From Tachypleus tridentatus (lineage: Eukaryota > Arthropoda > Merostomata > Xiphosura > Limulidae): DNA of 64,000 bases. The stretch is taken from NCBI RefSeq assembly GCF_004210375.1, contig NW_027467782.1, positions 24,469,276 through 24,533,275 of the forward strand, given 5' to 3'. Numbering within the stretch: the first letter of the stretch is position 1; every line of letters starts with the position of its first letter. Made by a program: the position numbers and the translations under genes. The notes beneath the pieces were generated by a model. The model worked only from the letters and a program-made list of their open reading frames with translations, did not search any database and was not told the origin of the DNA. This document shows positions 11,698-23,204 of this stretch, piece by piece.

Positions 11698-14600
11698 AGT
11701 TGGTGTCTGGGACTTGGCAACAAATTTCAATAACAAACAAACAGCATACAGTTCTCTTGTTTCAGGTAATAATGTATTAAAACAATTAAAATGTATAAAC
11801 AAATGTTTTTTTCATTATTTGCTAGCACAGTTGTATCTAGAGCATTAAATACTTGTCTTCTTTTCATCAAAATCCACATAGCTTGGTCCAGTTACTTTAG
11901 AATCCAATTTACAAAACAAATTAATTCTTGTCTTCTATGTTGTTACAATATAGTTTGTGATAATTTCAAGTTAGAAATCACCAATATATGCTTTTTTATG
12001 GCTAAACTCACAATCACACAGGCTAGATCTATCTGTTCAATCAAACTAACCCAAACTACATTTTTGACACACATTTATAACCTCACAGAGGTCTTAAACA
12101 TTCTTCACATTATGAGTTATTGTGATAAAATAATATTCAATCAAAACAATGAGAAAAATTTAGAAGTTTCTAATAAAATAATGCAATAGTACAGCAAGTA
12201 TAAATCACAGTCTGTGATTCGTACACAGAAAAGTAATTATAAACTACTGCTACTAAAAATAACTAAATTGAACACTCTCTCTTATACTACTTAAGTAATA
12301 ACACTTACATTAAACTTAAACACTTGTGTGGATATAACAATAAGCTTCTCTTTAAGAAACGTGTTTACAATTATTTTTTGTACTATATACAAAGACTGTT
12401 TCCAGTTCATCCAAAAAATCTACTCATACAGTCTTGCACCAACATTTGCAGTCCTCTTGTTGGATTCAGTGTGGGACCAGAAGTTCTTGGGGTACAATAC
12501 CTAACTCATGATTATTGCACAGTCAGTTTTATACCTCTGGATCTTTGCAAGTGGTTGATGATTCATTTGGATGATGAACTCCTTCCATACAGACTGTTGA
12601 AGAAGTTCCAAATGTCAGTATGGTGGCCAAACACTTCTTGAGTCACAGATCTCACTGCTCAGTGTCTTTCTGAACAGATCCCTGAGTTTCTTCAGATGGT
12701 TACATCGTACACAGTGATGGTGGTTTTTTTGCAACATTTTTCTCATCAAGAAGTTGAATGCTGCCGCTGAATTGATTAATCCAGATGGCATCTTTCTTGA
12801 ATTGGTACCATTCATCAGGTGTCAAAAAGGCTCTTTAAACTTTGCCAATACACTTTTCTGAGATTGACCTTAGTGAAGAACTTGGGCCCATTTATTTTCA
12901 CTGCAATAGCATCTGGGTTGCCCATAGGTTTGGAGCCAAATTCTGTCATAAAGTTTATTTTCTGGAAATCTGTACAGATGGTTGTGAGACATTCATGGTC
13001 TTCATGATTACCACCAGTGAACAGTAAACTTAATTCAAAGGCCCAGTTATTCCAGCTTCTAACATTACTTTAACTTTTAGCTTAATCAGGCTTTTATTAT
13101 GTAGAACATTTGGTAGGGCTTCACTTTGACTGAGTTCTTGGTCATAGTCACAGTCTGTCTGGCTTTATCTGTCTGTGGAGACAGATGCACACTGCTACTT
13201 CTTTCTTCAATTTGTCATTAATTTCTTCATTGATGTTGACACTTTTGTACATGTCATCTACACCCAGTGGTCTCAGATTTTCATATTTTTGTGTGTGTGA
13301 AAATTACTAACCTTCAGATGAGTTTGTTGTGTCTTTAAGGAACAGAAACCTTCTTACTGAAATGTTAATCCTTCGACTTCTTAGGTGTTAGTTGTCCAAT
13401 CAAGTCCATGGCAACTGTGTTGGATAGCACTCCTATAAGAGACATTTCATCTCATGGCTCTATGGCTACATTCATTCTAGGTAGAGTCCCTTTATTTTGT
13501 ATGCCATCTTCTTTATTCCTTGGTGTCATTTCACAAGTTACTTGTTGGCCAACTTCTTCATTACTTGAGTCTAGTGCTTTGTTGGTACAATGATCTGTTT
13601 AACTTCTGGTAGAAGTGCTTTGATAGATCTGATACAGCACTTCCTTCTGATTCTCTGTTCTGTATATCCTTTTTTTCCTCATTTTTGTGCTCAATTGTCT
13701 CTTAGACATTGTTTCAAAGTTTCATCATTGAAGGGTCTTTCTTCTGTGCTTCCTTCAATTCCCATAGACATACATACACAATGTCACTTTTTGAGATTTG
13801 CAGAGGGTTGATGTTTTGCTTGCTTTTATTTTTTTTTAATTATTGTGGTGACTGCAGATACTTCATCAGCCTCCTTTCTGTCTGGTTTTTTCAAATTTCT
13901 GTTGTCAGGTATATTGCTGATTACCATGTCATAAATGGGTGCTTTCTTATGTGTTGTCTCAAGGTCTCCCACATAGTATGGAGTTTCCCCTTTATTGTTA
14001 CTATAGGAAACTTTCTCACTGTCCCATCAGTCAGCACACATATATGTACTTTTGCCATTATCTGGTCATTTGATACTAGAGTAATTCTCACTTCTGCTCC
14101 CAGTGTTTCATTTCACTGTCATGTTTTTGTTGCCAAACATAGTGTTCACCTACTGATAAGTTGTGATTGATCCGTTTGTTAATTTGAACTGACTGTCATT
14201 CAAGTACTGTTTAATCATGAATTATTTTATGTGATTTCTGGCAACAGTGACAATCATTCTTCTCTAGTATCTTACTAGCACCATCTTTGTAGGTAACTCT
14301 AACTGCTTGATTTGAGATTCTTGTTGGTTGCAAACCTGCAATCATATCACAATATGTCTCATTTTCTAACAAGTGTAGTATCTCCCATTTGTCTGACGAC
14401 TTCTTGTCACCTGTGGTGGCATCCTGCTTGTAATCCCTCTTCTTGGCTTTGAATGGTTATGATTGATTTGCCTGTTATGTTCTCCCCATGGGCTTCCACA
14501 TACTATTTTGCCAGCTTGATCATCTTTATCATGTCATTTGGTGCTCTTTCTGGTACAAAAAATGACATGTAAGTGGAGTACATGATAATGAATTATTCAT

Positions 14601-15720
14601 CTGTTAGTAGGTTTACCAGTCCTTCAAAACTATCTTCACACTTGGCCATGTAAATTCACCTTGTGAAATATTGCTGTAGACATGCCACAAACTGAAATAT
14701 AGTTTCTCTAGTGTCAACTTTGCCTTTTCTAAATTCTAACAAAACCATCCTATGTAATTTCATTGCATTTCAGCAAGGCAATTTTAACATATTCTAGTCC
14801 ATGGCATCTTCTGATATTACACCTACATACACTTGTAGTCCTTTTACTGTGAAAAGGAAACTAAGCGAAAATGTCAAATTGTTTTGTCCCAGTTTTGACC
14901 TTGAGGGGTGAATCCTTCACTTCTCATTAGATCATTCATGTTGTCTTTCTATTCATCAAGTTTTGTCAGCCCATTGTTAATGATCCTTCAATTTGCTTGT
15001 TAAACTTAGTGACTTCAAGTTGTACTGTTATATTCTCTTTGTTTTTAGTCTCTCCTCTCTCTCAGTTTCCAGTTTTTCATTTCTTTTTTCAGCCTTTCTT
15101 TTTTTTTTTTTTTTTGTTGTTTGTTTCTCTCTTTATGTCTTGTTGTTGTGTAACAAACTCTCATATATCACCATCTTTAAGGCTAAGTTATTTGCCCTTC
15201 ACCATCCACTTATCAAAGCCAGTTAAAATGGTGTATATGTGGCCTCTACAATATTTATTCTATTGCTTCAGCTGTGAATTTATAGGCCTATGCTTTACAG
15301 TAAGTGTCTGACTTGTTGGCATTTCAACAGTGAAGAAACAGCATAGAGTTCACTTTTTTTTAAATAATAGTAAATTAAAGCAAGTCAAACATATATTCAA
15401 ATGTTCATTACACTGTTGGCTATTACAGTTGTATCCAAATCTTTAAATTGTTGTCTCCTTTTCTTAAAGCTCACACAATCTTGTTCATATAATTTTTTAC
15501 TTTGTTGTTACAATACAGTCTGTGATAATTTCACTTCAGAAATAACCAGAATACACTCTTTATGGCTAAACTCCCACTCAGACTGTCTAGATATATCTAA
15601 GTGACCAACTCAAAGTGCATTTTGGATGCATATTTGTTGTCTGAAAGAGGCCTCAGTTGCTTTACACAATGGTTTTCATGGGATATTATGATGCAATAAT
15701 TTGTGATAGTGTGTAAAGGT
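11698..15720 (-). mobile_element. Ty3/gypsy LTR retrotransposon, internally deleted, minus strand
   Basis: Two diverged direct repeats, about 11,698-12,190 and 15,302-15,720, share 'ctagcacagttgtatc'/'ggctattacagttgtatcc', 'ttgttacaata(t/c)agt(t/c)tgtgataatttca' and 'tatggctaaactc'; they act as LTRs of an element read on the minus strand. Between them lie gag-like sequence (13.1-15.3 kb) and an RT relic (12.6-13.0 kb). Only about 3.1 kb of internal sequence remains, so much of pol is missing. LTR divergence and stops indicate an old insertion. The outer limits are uncertain by tens of bases. Confidence 0.7.
12610..13030 (-). pseudogene. Ty3/gypsy reverse transcriptase fragment
   Basis: Read on the minus strand, one frame gives KPMGNPDAIAVKINGPKFFT then KVDLRKVYWQSL, and further downstream MPSGLINSAAAFNFLMRKML. 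These are the gypsy RT blocks (FSK-DLSKGYWQ; MPFGL-NS-ATF). Ordinary gypsy elements have about 25 residues between these blocks that are missing or scrambled here. The YVDD region that should follow MPFGL is unreadable as a motif. It is a dead fragment of the element spanning 11,698-15,720. Confidence 0.8.
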
Positions 15721-16305
15721 TGTTGGAAGGTTCTACTGACATGATTCAGCAATATACAACAAGTGCCAATTCACAACAATTTAATCAAAGTATGATACAT
15801 GCACAGCTACGTAACAAACCTGTGGTAAACCATCTCCACAAAAAATAAGTGAATTTAACACCAAAGATGTATTCAAACTGTTTAAATCTACCTGTTCATT
15901 GAGAGCATATGAAAATAAGTTCATACCATGAATGTGATGTTATGTAGAAGATCTTGTAACATAAATTTTCAATTAATTTTGATTTTTGCCATTGGTTATA
16001 ATCATACACAACATTATAGCAAAGTTCTTGAGAAAAACTTAGTTTCCTTCCTGAGTTTTAAAGTATAATCATAGTATAAATAAACTTTTGTATCTCCATA
16101 AGAAAATAAATGCTTTAATTAGCAAAGATGTATTTCCAACATTCAAGTGCAATATATATTTTTTTTTATATGTTAGTAATGTAAATGTATTTGGAAGAAG
16201 TGAAGAGGCATGTCACTTAAAGATTATTCATGTCTCTAGGAAATATTCAAAATACTTTTTGATTGATGTGGTAAATTTTGTTCCACCCTTGACTATCTCA
16301 CATAG

Positions 16306-16397
16306 TGTAAAATTGTAAGAACTCAGCAGATGGGACCTTTATCAGCAGCCTCCATGGAAAATGGTGCATACCAGCGTGGATACAGTCACATTCTCAG
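16306..16397 (+). CDS. ATR: ATR kinase, FAT-domain exon; apparent source of the 61-bp satellite
   Basis: From TGT at 16,306 the exon reads CKIVRTQQMGPLSAASMENG and AYQRGYSHIL, ending with AG. Human ATR has KLVRAEQIVPLSAASFERGS then YQRGYEYIVR, so the identity is secure. The acceptor is 'gactatctcacatag' and the donor CTCAG|GTAATT at 16,398. Phase 0 entry fits the exon at 8,979 and phase 2 exit is completed to Arg by the first base of the exon at 27,421. With this acceptor no frameshift is needed. About nine residues known in other ATR proteins upstream of KLVR are not encoded here. Its last 45 bases plus donor recur downstream in degenerate copies and in the 61-bp array. Confidence 0.88.
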
Positions 16398-16605
16398 GTA
16401 ATTATATTAAATCTCCATTTATATAAAAGTATAAATCACCATACATGTTATCATGTTCTTAAGTAATTTTTTATATCTACTTACAAGGGAATAGTTAATA
16501 CCAGTGTGGATTCCACCATGATCTCAAGTGATTGCAATTGATTTTATTTCTATTTACAAGATAAATTGTATGTACCAGGGTAGATATAATGTTTTCACGT
16601 AACTG
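16398..16605 (+). repeat. Degenerate 65-71-bp copies of the exon end and splice donor
   Basis: After the true donor GT at 16,398, donor-like GTs recur at 16,463, 16,528 and 16,599 (steps of 65, 65 and 71 bp), each preceded by decayed copies of the exon end: 'accatacatgtta...cttaagtaatt', 'aataccagtgtggatt...ctcaagtgatt' and 'atgtaccagggtagata...cacgtaact'. These appear to be old tandem duplications of the junction at 16,354-16,405. About 165 bp without obvious copies follow before the main array. Confidence 0.65.
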
Positions 16606-16771
16606 TTTTTATCACATTATAAGAAAAGTGATGCATTTCATGCTTACAGAATTAAGAAATAAGAGTTTAAATGAAAGTAACTAACAAAGGATTAACAATC
16701 ATATTGACAAAAGTCTTAAAGTAATGGGGACAAAATAAACTGAAGAAGCAAAAATATACAAGTTCTGAGGT

Positions 16772-19700
16772 TACATGGAGAATGGTACATATCATTGTGG
16801 ATATCTTTGAAGTAATTGTTTTAATGTCTAATTACATGGAGAATGGTACATATCATTGTGGATATCTTTGAAGTAATTGTTTTAATGTCTAATTACATGG
16901 AGAATGGTGCATATCATTGTGTATAACTTTGAACTAATTACATGGAGAATGGTACATATCATTGTGGATATCTTTGAAGTAATTGTTTTAATGTCTAATT
17001 ACATGGAGAATGGTACGTATTGTGGATATTGTGAAGTAATTGTTTTAATGTCTAATTACATGGAGAATGGTACATATCATTGTGGATATCTTTGAAGTAA
17101 TTGTTTTAATGTCTAATTACATGGAGAATGGTACATATCATTGTGGATATCTTTGAAGTAATTGTTTTAATGTCTAATTACATGGAGAATGGTACATATC
17201 ACTTGTGGATATCTTTGAAGTAATTGTTTTAATGTCTAATTACATGGAGAATGGTACATATAATTGTGGATATTTTGAAGTTATTGTTTTAATGTCTAAT
17301 TACATGGAGAATGGTACATATCATTGTGGATATATTTGAAGTTATTGTTTTAATGTCTAATTACATGGAGAATGGTACATATCATTGTGGATATCTTTGA
17401 AGTAATTGTTTTAATGTCTAATTACATGGAGAATGGTACATATCATTGTGGATATCTTTGAAGTAATTGTTTTAATGTCTAATTACATGGAGAATGGTAC
17501 ATATCATTGTGGATATCTTTGAAGTAATTGTTTTAATGTCTAATTACATGGAGAATGGTACATATCATTGTGGATATCTTTGAAGTAATTGTTTTAATGT
17601 CTAATTACATGGAGAATGGTACATATCATTGTGGATATCTTTGAAGTAATTGTTTTAATGTCTAATTACATGGAGAATGGTACATATCATTGTGGATATC
17701 TTTGAAGTAATTGTTTTAATGTCTAATTACATGGAGAATGGTACATATCATTGTGGATATCTTTGAAGTAATTGTTTTAATGTCTAATTACATGGAGAAT
17801 GGTACATATCATTGTGGATATCTTTGAAGTAATTGTTTTAATGTCTAATTACATGGAGAATGGTACATATCATTGTGGATATCTTTGAAGTAATTGTTTT
17901 AATGTCTAATTACATGGAGAATGGTACATATCATTGTGGATATCTTTGAAGTAATTGTTTTAATGTCTAATTACATGGAGAATGGTACATATCATTGTGG
18001 ATATCTTTGAAGTAATTGTTTTAATGTCTAATTACATGGAGAATGGTACATATCATTGTGGATATCTTTGAAGTAATTGTTTTAATGTCTAATTACATGG
18101 AGAATGGTACATATCATTGTGGATATCTTTGAAGTAATTGTTTTAATGTCTAATTACATGGAGAATGGTACATATCATTGTGGATATCTTTGAAGTAATT
18201 GTTTTAATGTCTAATTACATGGAGAATGGTACATATCATTGTGGATATCTTTGAAGTAATTGTTTTAATGTCTAATTACATGGAGAATGGTACATATCAT
18301 TGTGGATATCTTTGAAGTAATTGTTTTAATGTCTAATTACATGGAGAATGGTACATATTATTGTGGTTGTGGATATCTTGAAGTAATTGTTTTAATGTCT
18401 AATTACATGGAGAATGGTACATATCATTGTGGATATCTTTGAAGTAATTGTTTTAATGTCTAATTACATGGAGAATGGTACATATCATTGTGGATATCTT
18501 TGAAGTAATTGTTTTAATGTCTAATTACATGGAGAATGGTACATATCATTGTGGATATCTTTGAAGTAATTGTTTTAATGTCTAATTACATGGAGAATGG
18601 TACATATCATTGTGGATATCTTTGAAGTAATTGTTTTAATGTCTAATTACATGGAGAATGGTACATATCATTGTGGATATCTTTGAAGTAATTGTTTTAA
18701 TGTCTAATTACATGGAGAATGGTACATATCATTGTGGATATCTTTGAAGTAATTGTTTTAATGTCTAATTACATGGAGAATGGTACATATCATTGTGGAT
18801 ATCTTTGAAGTAATTGTTTTAATGTCTAATTACATGGAGAATGGTACATATCATTGTGGATATCTTTGAAGTAATTGTTTTAATGTCTAATTACATGGAG
18901 AATGGTACATATCATTGTGGATATCTTTGAAGTAATTGTTTTAATGTCTAATTACATGGAGAATGGTACATATCATTGTGGATATCTTGAAGTAATTGTT
19001 TTAATGTCTAATTACATGGAGAATGGTACATATCATTGTGGATATCTTTGAAGTAATTGTTTTAATGTCTAATTACATGGAGAATGGTACATATTATTGT
19101 GGATATCTTTGAAGTAATTGGATATTACATGAAGTAATTGTTTTAATGTCTAATTACATGGAGAATGGTACATATCATTGTGGATATCTTTGAAGTAATT
19201 GTTTTAATGTCTAATTACATGGAGAATGGTACATATCATTGTGGATATCTTTGAAGTAATTGTTTTAATGTCTAATTACATGGAGAATGGTACATATTAT
19301 TGTGGATATCTTTGAAGTAATTGTTTTAATGTCTAATTACATGGAGAATGGTAGATATTACTGTGGATATCTTTGAAGTAATTGTTTTAATGTCTAATTA
19401 CATGGAGAATGGTACATATAATTGTTGATATTTTGAAGTTATTGTTTTAATGTCTAATTACATGGAGAATGGTACATATCATTGTGGATATTTTTGAAGT
19501 AATTGTTTTAATGTCTAATTACATGGAGAATGGTACATATCTTGGATATCTTGAAGTAATTGTTTTAATGTCTAATTACATGGAGAATGGTACATATTAT
19601 TGTGGATATCTTTGAAGTAATTGTTTTAATGTCTAATTACATGGAGAATGGTACATATCATTGTGGATATCTTTGAAGTAATGTTTTAATGTCTAATTAC

Positions 19701-21452
19701 ATGGAGAATGGTACATATCATTGTGGATATCTTTGAAGTAATTGTTTTAATGTCTAATTACATGGAGAATGGTACATATCATTGTGGATATCTTTGAAGT
19801 AATTGTTTTAATGTCTAATTACATGGAGAATGGTACATATTATTGTGGATATCTTTGAAGTAATTGTTTTAATGTCTAATTACATGGAGAATGGTACATA
19901 TCATTGTGGATATCTTTGAAGTAATTGTTTTAATGTCTAATTACATGGAGAATGGTACATATCATTGTGGATATCTTTGAAGTAATTGTTTTAATGTCTA
20001 ATTACATGGAGAATGGTACATATCATTGTGGATATCTTTGAAGTAATTGTTTTAATGTCTAATTACATGGAGAATGGTACATATCATTGTGGATATCTTT
20101 GAAGTAATTGTTTTAATGTCTAATTACATGGAGAATGGTACATATTATTGTGGATTGTGGATATTTTGAAGTAATTGTTTTAATGTCTAATTACATGGAG
20201 AATGGTACATATCATTGTGGATATCTTTGAAGTAATCGTTTTAGTGTCTAATTACATAGAGAATGGTACATATCATTGTGGATATCTTTGAAGTAATTGT
20301 TTTAATGTCTAATTACATGGAGAATGGTACATATTATTGTGGATATCTTTGAAGTAATTGTTTTAATGTCTAATTACATGGAGAATGGTACATATCATTG
20401 TGGATATCTTTGAAGTAATGTTTTAATGTCTAATTACATGGAGAATGGCACATATCATTGTGGATATCTTTGAAGTAATTGTTTTAATGTCTAATTACAT
20501 GGAGAATGGTACATATCATTGTGGATATCTTTGAAGTAATTGTTTTAATGTCTAATTACATGGAGAATGGTACATATCATTGTGGATATCTTTGAAGTAA
20601 TTGTTTTAATGTCTAATTACATGGAGAATGGTACATATCATTGTGGATATCTTTGAAGTAATTGTTTTAATGTCTAATTACATGGAGAATGGTACATATC
20701 ATGTGTGGATATCTTTGAAGTAATTGTTTTAATGTCTAATTACATGGAGAATGGTACATATCATTGTGGATATCTTTGAAGTAATTGTTTTAATGTCTAA
20801 TTACATGGAGAATGGTGCATATCATTGTGTATAACTTTGAACTAATTACATGGAGAATGGTACATATCATTGTGGATATCTTTGAAGTAATTGTTTTAAT
20901 GTCTAATTACATGGAGAATGGTACATATTATTGTGGATTGTGGATATTTTGAAGTAATTGTTTTAATGTCTAATTACATGGAGAATGGTACATATCATTG
21001 TGGATATCTTTGAAGTAATTGTTTTAATGTCTAATTACATGGAGAATGGTACATATCATTGTGTATCACTTTGAAGTAATTGTTTTAATGACTAATTACA
21101 TGGAGAATGGTACATATCATTGTGGATATCTTTGAAGTAATTGTTTTAATGACTAATTACATGGAGAATGGTACATTCTTGTGGATATCTTGAAGTAATT
21201 GTTTTAATGTCTAATTACATGGAGAATGGTACATATCATTGTGGATATCTTTTAAGTAATTGTTTTAATGTCTAATTACATGGAGAATGGTACATATCAT
21301 TGTGGATATCTTTGAAGTAATTGTTTTAATGTCTAATTACATGGAGAATGGTACATATCATTGTGGATATCTTTGAAGTAATTGTTTTAATGTCTAATTA
21401 CATGGAGAATGGTACATATCATTGTGGATATCCTTGAAGTAATTGTTTTAAT
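16772..21452 (+). repeat. 61-bp satellite array, about 75 copies, in an ATR intron
   Basis: The monomer begins 'tacatggagaatggtacata' and continues 'tcattgtggatatctttgaa', 'gtaattgttttaatgtctaa' and 't', 61 bp in total. Most copies between 17.4 and 20.8 kb are identical, with occasional variants ('tattattg', deletion of one t before 'gaag', 'tggattgtggat'). A truncated variant 'catatcattgtgtataactttgaac' occurs at 16,912 and again at 20,817, and 'tattgtggattgtggatatttt' at 20,144 and 20,929, implying block-wise amplification. One further diverged copy at about 21,472-21,520 ends 'ttcttcaggtagttg'. Monomers resemble the neighbouring ATR exon end (25 of 31 bases from CATGGA to GTGGATA, then GTAATT). 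Confidence 0.97.
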
Positions 21453-22007
21453 GTTTATTTTCATGTGTAGTTACATGATGAATAATATTTACCATTGTGG
21501 ATTTCTTCAGGTAGTTGTTCCCCTCATTCTGGATTCCTGTGATTGTTGAGGGGACCTCCCAGGGGAGGTTCTGTTCTTTTAGTTTACCTCTTTTGGGATC
21601 TAAAGATCCACCAACATGTGTGTTGTGCATGGTGACCCATGAAGAGGAGGAGAAGATCCTGATGGTTGAGGGGTCCAACCCTAACATACCACTGTGGCCT
21701 TGAATTCCTGTAAATGGGCAGCCTTGGGGTGGCTCTCCTTGGGTCAGTTGGCTGGTTCACTTGGCATAGGGTTAACCAAGTACCAGTGTTGGATGTTCTC
21801 AGCAGGTGTTGTGGACATTGTACCTGATGCTGGTGTTTGGGTATAGTGCTCATGAAACCCTGGTGTTGCTGCAGTGTTCTTGTTTGGCATTGTAATGCAT
21901 CCACTCATAGGGCTTTATGGTGGGTGGGGACAGTGGACACCGAAAAATTCATTTTTTATTATGGACCATCCAAATAAAAAGTTAACCAAAATAGTGAAAA
22001 ACAGTTT

Positions 22008-23200
22008 ATGAGAAAACAATCACATCTTGAAGATTCTGAACAGCAATCTTTAACATTTGTTACTTCTGTACCTTATTTTATTATACTACATTTTCTTTCA
22101 GACAAACCTTTAGGGCAAATGTCTCCCTTTTTCATTCAGAAGGGACCAGAAGGTCTCACTGGCTCTCCAAAGTTGGTCAGAAGGATTCGCTCTTGTGACA
22201 TATTGGTAGAAATATCCACATCTCGAGCACAGTGAATTCCTCTTACATTCCAAGGCAATATACCTATTGAGGTTATGCCTCATTCAACTCTGAATTCGTA
22301 ACAAGAAGTTATTGTTGATAGGGATTTGAAGAACATCCTGAGTCAGAGATTCCCACTGGTTTCTCCCACCACAAGGAGTTTCTTCAGTAAGGTGTATCTC
22401 CACTCCCAAAGATGGAATATTGATGCCGATCAATGTCCTCATTTTAACATTTACATCACAGCATCCACCTGCTACCAACAAGGCAGGTTATTTTAACTGC
22501 AAGGTACGGCCATACATTCCAAACCCTCTCGGATAGTTCCAGTGTCAGCCATTTGATCACTCGGAGACGTCATGTCTTGGTTCCTTGACATGTGCTTGTT
22601 GCAGTGGCAAGGATTATGGTGTCTATGAGTATGAAACAGACCCTTGTTGCATCACTTGCAATGGCTCTCACCCATCTTACTTTTATTCTTGCCCTAAATG
22701 GTTGGAAGGAATAAAAAGGTGGTACAGTGTTTAAAGACGATTCAAAACATTACTTGCCCTGAGGCTTGAAAATTGCTATCTACCACTTTATGTTGGACTT
22801 ATGCTGATGCACTTCATTCCACTACTACAGTGGGAGTGCAGACAGATCTCTCTGTACCTCCAAAAGAATCATTCTCAAAACAAACAGAAAGTCTTCTGAC
22901 ATCCATGGTTAAAAAAGTTAATGAATCAATGTCAACACCCATCTTTGTCTCTGACATTAATTTCAGCAAACCCCAATATCTGCTTCCTTTGGTTTTGGTT
23001 ACACTTTCTTCTCCTTTCCCAAGGGGCAAAATGATCATTTGTTTGCATCCTAAGTCACTGGAATCCTCTTCTAACAACAAAGACTTGCCCAATCAACCCA
23101 GGGTAGGATCCATTGAGGTTGGTAAACCTCCCTCGAATAAAGACAATAAAGAAATAAAACATGGTCTGCACCCAATATGCCTACACATAAATAAAAGTAG
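22008..23200 (+). pseudogene. LINE ORF1 (gag-like, CCHC zinc knuckles), broken
   Basis: The opening reads EDSEQQSLTFVTSVPYF and SDKPLGQMSPFFIQKGPEGL; around 22,540-22,700 are spaced Cys/His residues (FQCQ..., CACCSGKDYG, CCITCNGSHPSYFYSCPKWL) typical of jockey-clade ORF1 zinc knuckles. A Ser/Thr/Pro-rich tail follows at 22,773-23,200 (TTTVGVQTDLSVPPKESFSK). Stops and frame changes separate these blocks, so no intact protein can be made. ORF1 proteins of this group coat the element RNA. Confidence 0.85.
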
Positions 23201-23204
23201 CCAC

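Noticed and set aside
13408..15311. Plus-strand open frames of 61-153 codons
   Set aside because: They are hydrophobic, T-rich readings antisense to the gypsy gag-like region.
16904..17095. 63-codon open frame with repeated MENGTYHCGYL
   Set aside because: The monomer is 61 bp, so frame shifts each copy; the reading is a by-product of the array, although its resemblance to the ATR exon is discussed as a finding.
16772..21452. CRISPR-like regular repeats
   Set aside because: Monomers are head-to-tail without unique spacers and lie in a eukaryotic intron; this is a satellite.
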